Source: Streptomyces sp. H27-C3 (GTDB lineage: Bacteria; Actinomycetota; Actinomycetes; Streptomycetales; Streptomycetaceae). From it: DNA of 64,000 nucleotides. A program made the position numbers and the translations under genes. Numbering within the stretch: the first letter of the stretch is position 1; each line of letters begins with the position of its first letter. Below the pieces are notes generated by a model. That model did no database searches. It saw nothing but the letters and a program-made list of their open reading frames with translations, and was not told where the DNA came from. Shown in pieces: positions 24,300 to 34,019 of this stretch. Where the stretch lies: positions 1 through 64,000 of the forward strand of contig NZ_JASITA010000009.1 of assembly GCF_030063415.1 (NCBI RefSeq), read 5' to 3'.

Positions 24300-26339
24300 A
24301 TGGTTTTTATGGGGGACAGGGCAACTCTGTTGGAGACAGGGCGGTTTGTGCAGCGACATCATGAGAACGCTGTGGACGCCGCGGACACCGCCGAGTCCGA
24401 GGCGCGGTACCGGCAAGCCGCCGAGCGCGGCGACACCGATTCCCTGAGCGTGCTCGGATCCCTGCTGCTGCGCCGCGGCGACCTCGACGCGGCCGAGCCC
24501 CACCTGCGGGCCGCGACCGCCGACGGCGATCGCGCCGCCGCCAACAATCTGGGCGTTCTCCTCCACCAGCGCGGGTACGCCGACGAGGCGGCCGGCTGGT
24601 GGCGCATCGCCGCCGTGGCGGGCTCCGCGGCCGCCGCGCACGCCCTCGGCCGTCACTACCGCGAGCGTGGCGACGAGCCTGCAGCCGAGTACTGGCTGCG
24701 CCAGTCCGCCGAGCAGGGCCACGCGCTGGGGGCGTACGCCCTTGCCGACCTCCTTGAGCACCGCAGCGACGTCGGCGCCGAGCGCTGGCTGCGCGCAGCC
24801 GCCGAGCAGGGCCACCGCGAGGCGGCGTACCGCCTCGCCCGCACCCTCGACCGCCGGGCCGTCGCGGAGGCGCACGCCGTGACATCGGCCTCCGGCGCCC
24901 CGCGGGACTCCGGCGTGCGCGGAGGGCGCCGCGGGGGCCGCCAGACCGGCGGCGCGGGCGCGGGGGCGGGCAACGGAGTCAACACCGGTACGGGAAACGG
25001 CACCAGCACCGGCCGTACCACGACCAACACGGGCACCACCCACACACGCCCCGGTACAGGCGTCGGCCGCACCACCGCCACCGGCATCGGCCGCATCACC
25101 CGCACTGGGCGTGACACCGCCGAGGTCGGCGCCGCCGTCGAGGCCGAGCAGTGGTATCGCCAGGCCGCCGCCCGCGGGCACCGCCGCGCCGCCCTGCACC
25201 TCGGCGCGATCCTGGAGGAGCGCGGCGAGCTCAGGGAGGCCGGCCGCTGGTACCTGACCTCCGCCAAGGACGGCGAGGCCCGCGCCGCCTGCGCCCTGGG
25301 CTTCCTGCTGCGCGACGCCGGCGACGACGGGAGCGCCGCCGTCTGGTGGCTGCGCGCCGCCCAGGACGGCGACGGCAACGCTGCCAACGCGCTGGGCGCC
25401 CTGCACGCCGCCCGCGGCGAGCAGCAGACCGCCGAGCGCTGGTACCGCGCCGCGCTGGACGCCGGGGACGTCAACGGCGCGTACAACCTGGGTCTGCTGT
25501 GCGCCGCCCAGAACCGCACCGCGCAGGCCGACCAGTGGTACCGCCGCGCCGCCTACGCGGGCCACCGTGAGGCCGCCAACGCGCTCGCCATCCTGCTGCT
25601 CCAGGGCGGCGACGCGGCCGGAGCCGAGCCTTGGTTCTCCAAGGCGGCCGAGGCGGGCAGCGTCGACGCCGCGTTCAACCTCGGCATCCTCCACGCGGGC
25701 CGCGACGACGACAGCGCGGCCTTCGTCTGGTATGAGCGCGCCGCCGCCGCCGGGCACACGGAGGCCGCGCTCCAGGTCGGCATCGCCCTGCTCAGGGACG
25801 GCGAGGAGCAGGACGCCGAGCGGCATCTGCGGTGCGCCGCGGGCAGCGGCAGCGCGGAGGCCGCCTTCCGCCTCGCCACGCTGCTCGACTCCCGCCAGCC
25901 CCCCGCGGGGCCGCCCGAGCTCGGTGAGGTGCTGGACGAGAAGACGGAGTGCGAGGAGTGGTACGAGCGCGCCGCCGAGCAGGGCCACCGCCGCGCCCAG
26001 GTGCGGGTCGGCATGCTCGCGGCCCGGCGCGGCGACCTGGAGGCCGCCGCGCGCTGGTACCGCGAGGCCGCCGAGGCGGGCAGCCGCAACGGCGCGTTCA
26101 ACCTGGGACTGCTGCTCGCCCGCGAGGGAAGCGAGCCGGAGGCCGCCCTGTGGTGGTCCCGCGCAGCCAAGGCCGGGCACGGCCGCGCCGCGCTGCGGCT
26201 CGCGCTGCTCGCAGCCCGCCGCGGCGAGCTCGACGAGGGCCAGCGGTGGTGCGCGCGGGCGGTGGAGCTCGGCCCCGCCGAGGTGACCGAGCGGGCCGCG
26301 CGACTGCGCGAGGCGCTGCACCAGGAGCTCACGGCGTAG
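24300..26339 (+). CDS. Sel1-like/TPR repeat protein with Gly/Thr-rich linker
   Basis: A 679-residue protein made of about 16 tandem Sel1-like helical repeats (repeated patterns such as WYRQAAARGHRRAALHLGAI and AAEAGSVDAAFNLGILHAGR). The repeat array is interrupted at about 200-275 by a low-complexity linker rich in Gly, Thr and Arg (NGVNTGTGNGTSTGRTTTNT). Sel1 repeats mediate protein-protein interaction, so it is probably a scaffold or adaptor. No signal peptide is visible. Start 24300 or 24309 (nine bases later) cannot be resolved; no strong ribosome-binding site is seen. It sits alone between two identical tRNA-fMet genes. Confidence 0.85.
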   Translation: MVFMGDRATLLETGRFVQRHHENAVDAADTAESEARYRQAAERGDTDSLSVLGSLLLRRGDLDAAEPHLRAATADGDRAAANNLGVLLHQRGYADEAAGWWRIAAVAGSAAAAHALGRHYRERGDEPAAEYWLRQSAEQGHALGAYALADLLEHRSDVGAERWLRAAAEQGHREAAYRLARTLDRRAVAEAHAVTSASGAPRDSGVRGGRRGGRQTGGAGAGAGNGVNTGTGNGTSTGRTTTNTGTTHTRPGTGVGRTTATGIGRITRTGRDTAEVGAAVEAEQWYRQAAARGHRRAALHLGAILEERGELREAGRWYLTSAKDGEARAACALGFLLRDAGDDGSAAVWWLRAAQDGDGNAANALGALHAARGEQQTAERWYRAALDAGDVNGAYNLGLLCAAQNRTAQADQWYRRAAYAGHREAANALAILLLQGGDAAGAEPWFSKAAEAGSVDAAFNLGILHAGRDDDSAAFVWYERAAAAGHTEAALQVGIALLRDGEEQDAERHLRCAAGSGSAEAAFRLATLLDSRQPPAGPPELGEVLDEKTECEEWYERAAEQGHRRAQVRVGMLAARRGDLEAAARWYREAAEAGSRNGAFNLGLLLAREGSEPEAALWWSRAAKAGHGRAALRLALLAARRGELDEGQRWCARAVELGPAEVTERAARLREALHQELTA

Positions 26340-26434
26340 GAGCGCCTCGGACGATCAGGAGGCGGCCGGGAACAGCCGGGAACCGCCAGGTCGCAGCCCT
26401 GCCGGGGCCCTGTCGGGGCCGGTGCGAAAGGGAT

Positions 26435-26463
26435 TTGCACTGGCCGACACCGCGACGTACAGT
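26435..26463 (+). promoter_or_regulatory. Promoter of tRNA-fMet copy 2
   Basis: TTGCAC (26435-26440), a 17 nt spacer and TACAGT (26458-26463), placed 12 bp upstream of the tRNA. A good housekeeping-type match. Confidence 0.7.
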
Positions 26464-26475
26464 CAGGTTTACCGA

Positions 26476-26549
26476 CGCGGGGTGGAGCAGCTCGGTAGCT
26501 CGCTGGGCTCATAACCCAGAGGTCGCAGGTTCAAATCCTGTCCCCGCTA
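26476..26549 (+). tRNA. Initiator tRNA-fMet (CAT), copy 2
   Basis: Sequence identical to copy 1, with anticodon CAT, the C1xU72 mismatch and the G-C triplet in the anticodon stem. It has a clear promoter of its own and its own terminator. Confidence 0.95.
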
Positions 26550-26561
26550 CTGAAGAAGAAA

Positions 26562-26599
26562 ACGAAGGCCCGGGACTCGCAAGAGTCCCGGGCCTTCGT
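26562..26599 (+). terminator. Terminator of tRNA-fMet copy 2
   Basis: A 17 bp stem acgaaggcccgggactc / gagtcccgggccttcgt with a GCAA tetraloop. It is related to, but not identical with, the terminator of copy 1. Confidence 0.88.
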
Positions 26600-26699
26600 C
26601 GTACGCCGTGGTCGCACCGGCGGCATCGCCGACCGGCCCGACGAACCGTCGTCGGGCCGACTTGCTGTCCGGTGTGTCAGGTATCCGGTGTCTCAGGGA

Positions 26700-27116
26700 T
26701 CAGGCCGAGGCGCAGTTCGGGCAGACGCCGCGGTACGTCATCTCGACGTCCGAGATCGTGAAGCCGAACCGCTCGGCGTCCGGCAGGTCCGCGAGCGGAT
26801 TGCCCGACGGGTGTACGTCGCGGATGGCGCCGCACCGCGCGCACACCAGGTGCTGGTGCGGGTGGTGGGCGTTCGGGTCGTAGCGCTTGGCCCGGCGGTC
26901 CGTCGAGACTTCGAGCACCTCGCCCAGGGAAACCATCTCGCCCAGCGTGTTGTACACCGTTGCCCGGGAGATCTCGGGCAGCTTGGCCACGGCGCGTGCG
27001 TGCACCTCGTCGGCCGTCAGGTGGACGTGGTCCCCGTCCAGGACTTCGGCCACGACACGCCGCTGCGCGGTCATGCGCCAGCCGCGTCCGCGCAGGCGTT
27101 CCAACAGGTCACTCAT
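26700..27116 (-). CDS. Fur-family metalloregulator (FurA/CatR/PerR-like)
   Basis: A 138-residue Fur-family repressor. The N-terminal winged helix includes RMTAQRRVVAEVL and ISRATVYNTLGEMVSLGEV. The hinge metal-binding segment is HHPHQHLVCARCG, with a second C-terminal pair in CPNCASA for structural zinc. Because it is divergent from the catalase gene with only 143 bp between starts, a peroxide- or iron-responsive role controlling katA and itself is likely, like CatR and FurA in other Streptomyces. The sensing residues cannot be assigned with certainty, so PerR versus Fur type is open. Confidence 0.9.
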   Translation of the reverse strand: MSDLLERLRGRGWRMTAQRRVVAEVLDGDHVHLTADEVHARAVAKLPEISRATVYNTLGEMVSLGEVLEVSTDRRAKRYDPNAHHPHQHLVCARCGAIRDVHPSGNPLADLPDAERFGFTISDVEMTYRGVCPNCASA

Positions 27117-27176
27117 GGGGACCAGCCTAACAGTGGAGGGACCAGGTCCCGAACGGGTGTGACTTTGGATAGTTGC

Positions 27177-27204
27177 TTGACTTAGACAGAGTCCATCGTA
27201 GGAT
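27177..27204 (+). promoter_or_regulatory. katA promoter with candidate Fur-family operator
   Basis: TTGACT (27177-27182), a 16 nt spacer and TAGGAT (27199-27204). The imperfect palindrome gacttagacagagtc (27179-27193) covers the -35 and spacer and would let the divergent Fur-family protein block transcription. The promoter match is strong; the operator is inferred. Confidence 0.7.
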
Positions 27205-27259
27205 CGGGTTAGGCAAACGCCAAGGGACAGGACTTGCAGGTATGACGCAGGAGGCGCAC

Positions 27260-28711
27260 GTGACGCAGGGACCGCTTACGACGGAGGCCGGTGCGCCGGT
27301 CGCCGACAACCAGAACAGTGAGACCGCGGGCGTCGGCGGTCCGGTTCTGGTTCAGGACCAGGCGCTGCTCGAGAAGCTCGCCCACTTCAACCGTGAGCGC
27401 ATCCCGGAGCGCATCGTGCACGCGCGCGGCGCCGGTGCGTACGGCACCTTCACGCTGACCCGCGACGTCTCGCAGTGGACGCGTGCGAAGTTCCTCTCCG
27501 AGGTCGGCAAGCAGACCGAGACGTTCCTGCGCTTCTCGACCGTCGCGGGCAACCTCGGCTCTGCGGACGCGGTGCGTGACCCGCGCGGCTTCGCGCTGAA
27601 GTTCTACACCGAAGAGGGCAACTACGACCTCGTCGGCAACAACACCCCCGTGTTCTTCATCAAGGACGCCATCAAGTTCCCCGACTTCATCCACACCCAG
27701 AAGCGCGACCCGTACACCGGCTCGCAGGAGGCGGACAACGTCTGGGACTTCTGGGGTCTGTCGCCCGAGTCGACGCACCAGGTGACCTGGCTCTTCGGTG
27801 ACCGCGGCATCCCCGCGACGCTGCGCCACATGAACGGGTACGGCTCGCACACGTACCAGTGGAACAACGAGGCCGGCGAGGCCTTCTGGGTCAAGTACCA
27901 CTTCAAGACCGACCAGGGCATCAAGAACCTCACCACCGAGGACGCCAACCAGCTCTCCGGCATGGATCCGGACAGCCACCAGCGCGACCTGCGCGAGTCC
28001 ATCGAGCGCGGCGATTTCCCGTCCTGGACGGTGCAGGTGCAGATCATGCCGGCGGCCGACGCGGCGAGCTACCGCTTCAACCCGTTCGACCTGACCAAGG
28101 TCTGGCCGCACGCGGACTACCCGCCGGTCGAGATCGGCAAGCTGGAGCTCAACCGCAACCCGGAGAACATCTTCGCCGAGGTCGAGCAGTCGATCTTCAG
28201 CCCCGCGCACTTCGTGCCGGGCATCGGCCCGTCCCCGGACAAGATGCTCCAGGGCCGTCTCTTCGCGTACGGCGACGCCCACCGCTACCGCGTCGGCATC
28301 AACGCCGACCACCTCCCGGTGAACCGTCCGCACGCCACCGAGGCGCGCACCAACAGCCGCGACGGCTTCCTTTACGACGGCCGCCACGCGGGCGCCAAGA
28401 ACTACGAGCCCAACAGCTTCGGTGGTCCGTTCCAGACGGACAAGCCGATGTGGCAGCCCACCCCGGTCGCCGGCGCCACCGGCAACCACGAGGCCCCCAG
28501 CCACGCCGAGGACAACGACTTCGTCCAGGCGGGCAACCTCTACCGGATGCTGTCGGAGGACGAGAAGGGCCGTCTGATCGACAACCTCGCGGGCTTCATC
28601 TCCAAGGTGTCGCGCGACGACATCGCGGAGCGCGCGGTCAACAACTTCCGTCAGGCCGACGGCGACTTCGGTAAGCGCCTGGACACCGCGGTCCAGGCCC
28701 TGCGCGGCTAG
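27260..28711 (+). CDS. katA: Catalase (monofunctional, heme, clade 3 type)
   Basis: A 483-residue heme catalase that splits hydrogen peroxide into water and oxygen. Active-site His is in [12 protein letters not shown] (H54). The distal Asn is in [17 protein letters not shown], and the proximal heme Tyr is in [12 protein letters not shown]. The small-subunit length is typical. I chose the GTG at 27260 because AGGAGG lies 5 bases before it; the ATG at 27242 would add six residues without a site of its own. Regulation by the divergent Fur-family gene is probable. Confidence 0.95.
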   Translation: MTQGPLTTEAGAPVADNQNSETAGVGGPVLVQDQALLEKLAHFNRERIPERIVHARGAGAYGTFTLTRDVSQWTRAKFLSEVGKQTETFLRFSTVAGNLGSADAVRDPRGFALKFYTEEGNYDLVGNNTPVFFIKDAIKFPDFIHTQKRDPYTGSQEADNVWDFWGLSPESTHQVTWLFGDRGIPATLRHMNGYGSHTYQWNNEAGEAFWVKYHFKTDQGIKNLTTEDANQLSGMDPDSHQRDLRESIERGDFPSWTVQVQIMPAADAASYRFNPFDLTKVWPHADYPPVEIGKLELNRNPENIFAEVEQSIFSPAHFVPGIGPSPDKMLQGRLFAYGDAHRYRVGINADHLPVNRPHATEARTNSRDGFLYDGRHAGAKNYEPNSFGGPFQTDKPMWQPTPVAGATGNHEAPSHAEDNDFVQAGNLYRMLSEDEKGRLIDNLAGFISKVSRDDIAERAVNNFRQADGDFGKRLDTAVQALRG

Positions 28712-28855
28712 GGGGGTGTCCTGAAGATCTTGAAATCACGCCCGTATTACACCATTTCGACGGGATTGGCATTTACTGGCAATCCGGGGTGATCCGGGCG
28801 GCCGGAGCAAGATCTTTATCGGCCTTCTGGCTGGTCGGATCGCTTGTCGTGGGAA

Positions 28856-28889
28856 GAGGGCCGGGTTCCCCCAGGGGAGCCCGGCCCTT
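28856..28889. terminator. Terminator between katA and CBS-domain gene
   Basis: A 15 bp stem agggccgggttcccc / ggggagcccggccct (one G-U pair), between two convergent genes, followed on the plus strand by TCTGTG. Confidence 0.8.
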
Positions 28890-28933
28890 CTGTGCCGTGT
28901 GAGGCCGTGGCGCTTCGGGGTTGCCCGGTCGCC

Positions 28934-29338
28934 TCAGCCCGCGAGCACGGTCGTCGGGTGGCTGCGGGCCGGTGACCAGCAGCGGATGATGTCGCGGACG
29001 GATACGACGCCGACCGGGCCGTTGCCGTCGAGGACGACGAGATGGCGGAAGCCGCCGTGCGTCATGGCCTCCGCGGCCTTTTCGAGGGTCCAGGACGGCG
29101 CGGCGAAGACGACATCGGTGGTGGTGTGCGTGCCGGCGGTCTCGAAGTCGGGGTTCTGGCCGGTCCCGATCGCGATGAGGATGTCACGTTCGGTCAGGAT
29201 GCCGAGTCCACCGGCGTCGGTGTCGAAGACGACGGCCGCCCCGACATGGCGCTCCGCCATCAGCCGGGCGGCCTGGCGGAGTGTGTGGGTGGGGCCGATG
29301 GTGAGGACCATCGTGCTCATGGCGTCACGGACGAGCAT
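28934..29338 (-). CDS. CBS domain-pair protein
   Basis: A 134-residue protein consisting of two CBS motifs (MLVRDAMSTMVLTIGPTHTL; GGLGILTERDILIAIG; GPVGVVSVRDIIRCW). Such stand-alone CBS pairs bind adenine nucleotides. I chose ATG 29338; the GTG at 29350 sits on top of the AAGGAGG ribosome-binding site and cannot be used with it. It is convergent with katA. Its target is unknown. Confidence 0.88.
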   Translation of the reverse strand: MLVRDAMSTMVLTIGPTHTLRQAARLMAERHVGAAVVFDTDAGGLGILTERDILIAIGTGQNPDFETAGTHTTTDVVFAAPSWTLEKAAEAMTHGGFRHLVVLDGNGPVGVVSVRDIIRCWSPARSHPTTVLAG

Positions 29339-29562
29339 GGGCGGAGCCACCTCCTTGGTGAACGGCCTACGAGAAGCAATTCACAAGTTCACAAGTGGGG
29401 GGACTCCCAGAGTGACAGCCGCAAGCTGGGTCAACAAGGGGGCGCGGGGGGACGGGCGGCCGAGAAGATGCTCCCGTGCGCCGGTTTCGCCGGGCCCTCG
29501 CCCACGCGGCACGGTCATTTCGCCGTCGTGCCGCGCCGTCCCGCTGCCGTACCGCCTTCGAA

Positions 29563-30357
29563 TCAGCCGCGCAGATAGCCCAGCATCTCCGAATGCAGCA
29601 GCCCGTTGGACGCCGCCGCATTGCCGCCGTGCGGTCCCGTCACCCCGTCGAGGCTGGTGAAGACCCCGCCGGCCTCCTGAACGATGATCGTCGTCGCCGC
29701 CATGTCCCAGAGCGACAGTTCGGGCTCAGCGCAGATGTCCACCGCACCCTCGGCGACCATCATGTACGGCCAGAAGTCGCCGTACCCGCGGGTACGCCAG
29801 CAGTCACGGGTCAGATCCAGGAAGCCGTCGAGCCGCCCCTGCTCCTCCCAGCCGCTGAGCGAGGAGTACGCGAACGACGCGCTCGCGATCTCGTCGACCT
29901 TGGAGACACGCAGCCGGGTCGCGGAGGTGAGACTGCGGCCGGTGTACGCGCCGCCGCCCTTCGCCGCCCACCAGCGCCGGCCCAGCGCGGGCGCGGACAC
30001 CACGCCCATCACGGGCTGGAAGCCGTTCTCGCCCGCCTCCATGAGCGCGATCAGCGTCGCCCAGACCGGCACGCCGCGCACATAGTTCTTGGTGCCGTCG
30101 ATCGGGTCGATGACCCAGCGCCGCGGGCCGGTGCCCTGCAGCCCGTACTCCTCGCCCAGCACCGCGTCCCGCGGCCTGCCGCGGTGGAGGTGGCTGCGGA
30201 TGAGCTCCTCGGCGGCCTTGTCGGCCTCGGTCACCGGCGTCATGTCCGGTTTGGTCTCGACCTTCAGATCCAGAGCCTTGAAGCGCTCCATCGTCGTGGC
30301 GTCGGCGGCGTCCGCGAGGACATGGGCAAAGCGCAGATCATCGTGATAGTCGGGCAT
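29563..30357 (-). CDS. hisN: Histidinol-phosphatase, inositol monophosphatase family
   Basis: A 264-residue IMPase-fold phosphatase. Metal-site motifs are VLGEEYG, WVIDPIDGTKNYVRG and LSLWDMAA. The GTKNYVRGVPVWATLIAL pattern and the location match the Streptomyces HisN type, which removes phosphate from L-histidinol phosphate (histidine pathway). The start at 30357 (MPDYHDDLRFAH) is family-typical; the frame continues upstream without similarity. It is divergent from a TetR gene. A generic inositol-phosphate phosphatase is the alternative. Confidence 0.9.
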   Translation of the reverse strand: MPDYHDDLRFAHVLADAADATTMERFKALDLKVETKPDMTPVTEADKAAEELIRSHLHRGRPRDAVLGEEYGLQGTGPRRWVIDPIDGTKNYVRGVPVWATLIALMEAGENGFQPVMGVVSAPALGRRWWAAKGGGAYTGRSLTSATRLRVSKVDEIASASFAYSSLSGWEEQGRLDGFLDLTRDCWRTRGYGDFWPYMMVAEGAVDICAEPELSLWDMAATTIIVQEAGGVFTSLDGVTGPHGGNAAASNGLLHSEMLGYLRG

Positions 30358-30524
30358 GACCGAACAGTATCGACCGCCCTCCGCGCGAACCACAGCGTCC
30401 CGTGGCCGAGCCTCGTCGTCCCGTTGCCGGGCTCTTGACAGTGCCCGGCAGCGAGTCAACTCTGACACTGGAGCAAGCCGTGCGATCCGTACGGCCCGGG
30501 ACCCCCGACCCGGGAGGCGATGCG

Positions 30525-31223
30525 ATGCCCACAGCGCGAGATGCCTTACTTGACGCGGCCTTCATCGCGCTCGCCGACCGGCCCTGGTCCGGGGTGCGCA
30601 TGGTCGATGTGGCCTCCTCTGCCGGGGTGTCCCGGCAGACCCTCTACAACGAGTTCGGCAGCAAGGACGGCCTGGCCCGCGCGCTGGTGCTGCGGGAGGC
30701 CGACGCGTATCTGGCGGGCGTGGAGCGGGCGCTGGCCGAGCGGTCGGGCGATCTCCGGGACCGGCTGCTGTCCGTCGCCGAGTGGACCGCGGGGGCGGCC
30801 CGCGCCAATCCGCTCGTACGCGCCCTCCTCACCGGCTGCTGGGGCGAGCGGCTGCCCGCACCCCACCCGGCCGGCCTCGGGGCGGGCACCCGCGGACCGC
30901 CGTCGCCCGGGCCCGCCCAGCGGCGTGCCGACATAGGCACGCCCGCGCCCGCAGAGCTGATCGCGGCGGTGCGGGACAAGACGGTGGCGGCGGAGGAGCG
31001 GGGGCGTTCGGACCGGAAGGATCCGAGGCCTTCGGGGGATTCGAGGGCCGCGAAGGATGAGGCCGGGGAACTCGCGTACCGCTGCGAGCTGACCGTGCGG
31101 CTCGCACTCTCGTACGTCGTCGCTCCCGCGAGCTCCCGGGAGGAGTTCGGGCGGCTGATCGGGGCCGCCCTCGCGGGCGGCGCCGGGGTCAGTGGGCCGA
31201 GCCCGAGAGCTGCAGGCCGATGA
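30525..31223 (+). CDS. TetR family transcriptional regulator
   Basis: A 232-residue repressor. The N-terminal TetR helix-turn-helix (about 5-50) reads ALLDAAFIALADRPWSGVRM ... SAGVSRQTLYNEFGSKDGLA. The C-terminal ligand domain contains a long Pro/Arg/Gly-rich insertion. ATG 30525 has GGGAGG 8-9 bases upstream; an earlier GTG at 30479 is less likely. Its 3' end overlaps the convergent SugE-type exporter gene by 35 bp. Ligand and target are unknown; the adjacent exporter is a natural candidate. Confidence 0.88.
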   Translation: MPTARDALLDAAFIALADRPWSGVRMVDVASSAGVSRQTLYNEFGSKDGLARALVLREADAYLAGVERALAERSGDLRDRLLSVAEWTAGAARANPLVRALLTGCWGERLPAPHPAGLGAGTRGPPSPGPAQRRADIGTPAPAELIAAVRDKTVAAEERGRSDRKDPRPSGDSRAAKDEAGELAYRCELTVRLALSYVVAPASSREEFGRLIGAALAGGAGVSGPSPRAAGR

Positions 31224-31512
31224 CCCCGATGACCACCAGGGAGATCGAGACGAGCTTGAGCGTGGAGACCACGTCGCCGAGGAAGACCATGCCGTAGATC
31301 GCGGTGCCCGCCGCGCCGATGCCCGTCCACACGGCGTACGCGGGACCCACGTCGAGCTTCCTCAGCGCGAGCGTGAGGAGGCCGAAACTGCCCAGCGCGA
31401 ACGCGCAGAAGGCAACTGTCGGCCAGAGCCTCGTGAAGCCGTGCGAGAGCTTCAGGCACACCGCGAAACCCGTTTCGAGGAGTCCCGCCACCACTACCAG
31501 CAGCCACGCCAT
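31189..31512 (-). CDS. Small multidrug resistance (SMR) protein, SugE/Gdx type
   Basis: A 107-residue protein with four transmembrane helices. The conserved Glu in LLVVVAGLLETGFAVCLKLS and the motifs GFTRLWPT and YAVWTGIGAAGTAIYGMVFL place it in the SugE/Gdx branch, whose members export guanidinium, rather than in the EmrE/Qac branch. GGGAGG stands 8 bases before the ATG. No guanidine riboswitch was recognised upstream. The 3' end overlaps the convergent TetR gene. Confidence 0.9.
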   Translation of the reverse strand: MAWLLVVVAGLLETGFAVCLKLSHGFTRLWPTVAFCAFALGSFGLLTLALRKLDVGPAYAVWTGIGAAGTAIYGMVFLGDVVSTLKLVSISLVVIGVIGLQLSGSAH

Positions 31513-31611
31513 GGTCTGTGCCTCCCGCATCGGTGACTGCTTCGTCGCTCGTGGTGCGAGTATGCACTTACCAGCGGCGGTGGGCGGCAAACGTGCCGGA
31601 CACCCTCCGGA

Positions 31612-32622
31612 TCAGTCGCCTTCCCGCCGTTCCCGCGTGGCGAGCAGCCGCCGCAGCGAGTCGAGACGGATCGGGTCGGCGTGCCCGTCGGCCACCCACC
31701 GGTCCAGCGCGCACTCCGGCTCGTCGTGGGTGCACCCGCGCGGACAGTCGGCCGTGCCCGGCTCCAGGTCGGGGAAGGCCAGGATGACGCGCGACGGGTC
31801 CACATGATGCAGCCCGAAGGAACGCACGCCCGGAGTGTCGATCACCCAGCCGTGGCCGCCCGACAGGGGCAACGCGAGCACCGAAGTGGTGGTGTGCCGG
31901 CCGCGGCCGGTGACCGCGTTGACATGACCGGTCGTACGCCACTGATCCTCCGGCACCAGCGCGTTGACCAGGGTCGTCTTTCCGACACCCGAGTGCCCGA
32001 CGAAGGCCGTGACGTGGTCGTCCAGATGCTTGCGGACCAGCTCGGTCGCCGCGCCGCTCTGCAACTCCTCGCGGCTGGTCACCAGATACGGGATGCCGAG
32101 CGGGCGGTAGGTGTCGAGCAGCTGCTCCGCGGAGGCCAGGTCCGACTTGGTCAGCACCAGGAGCGGGGAGAGCCCGGCGTCGTACGCCGCGACCAGACAG
32201 CGGTCGATCATGCGCGGGCGCGGTTCGGGGTCCGCGAGCGCGGTGACGATCGCCAGCTGATCGGCGTTGGCGACGACCACACGCTCGTACGGATCGTCGT
32301 CGTCGGCGGTACGGCGCAGCACCGAGACGCGCGGCTTGACCCGGATGATGCGGGCCAGGGTGTCCTTGTCGCCCGATAGGTCGCCGACGATACCGACGCG
32401 GTCACCCACCACCACGGACTTGCGGCCCAGCTCGCGGGCCTTCATCGCGATCACGGTGCGATGCTCGACGAGGCAGGTGACGCGGCCCCGGTCGACCGTC
32501 AGGACGAAGCCCTCGACGGCGTCCTCGTGCGCGGGACGGGTGTGCGTGCGCGGCCGGTTGCCCTTGCGGTTGGGGCGGATCCGGATGTCGTCCTCGTCGG
32601 GGTTCTTCCCGTAGCGACGCAT
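31612..32622 (-). CDS. rsgA: Small ribosomal subunit-dependent GTPase RsgA
   Basis: A 336-residue circularly permuted GTPase that helps 30S maturation. In order: an OB-fold N-terminal domain, the NKxD-equivalent VLTKSDLAS, the P-loop GHSGVGKTTLVNALV, the switch DTPGVRSFGL, and a C-terminal zinc element CPRGCTHDEPECALDRWV. The basic N-terminus (RIRPNRKGNRPRTHTR) is typical of actinobacterial members. It starts 4 bp after aroA, so it forms an operon with it. Confidence 0.94.
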   Translation of the reverse strand: MRRYGKNPDEDDIRIRPNRKGNRPRTHTRPAHEDAVEGFVLTVDRGRVTCLVEHRTVIAMKARELGRKSVVVGDRVGIVGDLSGDKDTLARIIRVKPRVSVLRRTADDDDPYERVVVANADQLAIVTALADPEPRPRMIDRCLVAAYDAGLSPLLVLTKSDLASAEQLLDTYRPLGIPYLVTSREELQSGAATELVRKHLDDHVTAFVGHSGVGKTTLVNALVPEDQWRTTGHVNAVTGRGRHTTTSVLALPLSGGHGWVIDTPGVRSFGLHHVDPSRVILAFPDLEPGTADCPRGCTHDEPECALDRWVADGHADPIRLDSLRRLLATRERREGD

Positions 32623-32626
32623 GTCC

Positions 32627-33943
32627 TCAGGCCCCGAGCATTCCGGTCCACATCTGCGGAAAGTCCGGCAGCGTCTTGGCGGTCGTGCCGACGTTCTCGA
32701 TCTGTACGTCCTTCACGGCGAGGCCGATGATCGCGCCCGCGGTCGCCATCCGGTGGTCGTCGTAGGTGTGGAAGATCCCGCCGTGCAGCCGGCGCGGCCT
32801 GATGCGCAGGCCGTCCTCGGTCTCGGTGACATCGCCGCCGAGCCCGTTGATCTCCTTGGTGAGAGCGGCGAGCCGGTCGGTCTCGTGCAGCCGAAGATGC
32901 GCGACGCCGCGCAGTACGGACTCGGAGTCGGCCAGGGCCGCGACCGCCGCGATGCCGGGGGTGAGCTCGCCGACGTCACCCAGATCGACGTCGATGCCCC
33001 GGACGGTCCCGGTGCCGGTGAAGGTCAGCCCCAGCTCGGTCAGCTCGTACGAGCCACCCATCGCGGTGAAGATCTCGCGCAGCGCGTCGCCCGGCTGGGT
33101 GGTGTGCTCGGGCCAGTCCGGGATGGTCACGCGACCGCCGGTGATCAGGGCGGCGGCGAGGAACGGCTGGGCGTTGGACAGGTCGGGCTCGACGGTGAGG
33201 TCGCGGCCGAGCATGGCGCTGGGGGCGACCCGCCAGACGTTCGGCTCGCCGCCGGACTCCGGGCTGTCCACCTGGGCGCCGACCGCGCGCAGCATGTCGA
33301 CGGTCATCAGGATGTGCGGCAGGGAGGGAAGGCTGGCGCCGGTGTGACGCACCTCCACGCCCTGGTTGAAGCGCGGGGCGGAGAGCAGCAGCGCGCTGAC
33401 GAACTGCGAGGAGGAGGACGCGTCGATGGACACCGGGCCACCGTCGAGCGCGCCGGCGCCGTGCACGGTCAGCGGGAGCGCGCCGCGGCCGTCGTCGTCG
33501 ATGCGGGCACCGAGGGTGCGCAGCGCTTCGATGACGGCGCCGAGCGGGCGCTCGTACGACCTGGGGTCGCCGTCGAAGCGGATGGGGCCGTCGGCGAGCG
33601 CCGCGACGGGGGGCAGGAAGCGCATCACCGTGCCGGCGTTGCCGACATCGACCGTGGCCGGGCCGTGCAGGCCCGCCGGGATGACCCGCCAGGCCTCGCC
33701 GGAGCCGTCGGGGCCGATGCCCTCCTCGATGCCGACGCCGGTGGCGCGCAGCGCCTCGGCCATCAGCAGAGTGTCGCGGGAGCGCAGCGGGCGGCGCAGC
33801 CAGCCCGGCTCGGCGGCGAGGGCGGCCAGGACCAGACCACGGTTGGTGACCGATTTCGAGCCGGGCACGGTGACGGTCGCGTCGACGGCTTCGCCCGCGC
33901 GCGGCGCGGGCCAGAGGGCGGGGTGCACGGGGCTTTCGGTCAT
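32627..33943 (-). CDS. aroA: 3-phosphoshikimate 1-carboxyvinyltransferase (EPSP synthase)
   Basis: A 438-residue EPSP synthase, the sixth step of the shikimate pathway (shikimate 3-phosphate plus phosphoenolpyruvate). Substrate-binding motifs are [35 protein letters not shown] and [16 protein letters not shown], with [16 protein letters not shown] near the C-terminus. Length is normal. It is the first gene of an aroA-rsgA operon. Confidence 0.95.
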   Translation of the reverse strand: MTESPVHPALWPAPRAGEAVDATVTVPGSKSVTNRGLVLAALAAEPGWLRRPLRSRDTLLMAEALRATGVGIEEGIGPDGSGEAWRVIPAGLHGPATVDVGNAGTVMRFLPPVAALADGPIRFDGDPRSYERPLGAVIEALRTLGARIDDDGRGALPLTVHGAGALDGGPVSIDASSSSQFVSALLLSAPRFNQGVEVRHTGASLPSLPHILMTVDMLRAVGAQVDSPESGGEPNVWRVAPSAMLGRDLTVEPDLSNAQPFLAAALITGGRVTIPDWPEHTTQPGDALREIFTAMGGSYELTELGLTFTGTGTVRGIDVDLGDVGELTPGIAAVAALADSESVLRGVAHLRLHETDRLAALTKEINGLGGDVTETEDGLRIRPRRLHGGIFHTYDDHRMATAGAIIGLAVKDVQIENVGTTAKTLPDFPQMWTGMLGA

Positions 33944-34019
33944 GGCCCCTACTTTAATGGCTCCCGGCGGACCCAGATCTTGATCAAATATGCTGAAACC
34001 GGGGCGTAACCGGGGCGTG

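Noticed and set aside
31513..31611. Possible guanidine riboswitch upstream of the SugE-type gene
   Set aside because: Neither the paired ACGR-loop hairpins nor the ykkC core could be recognised.
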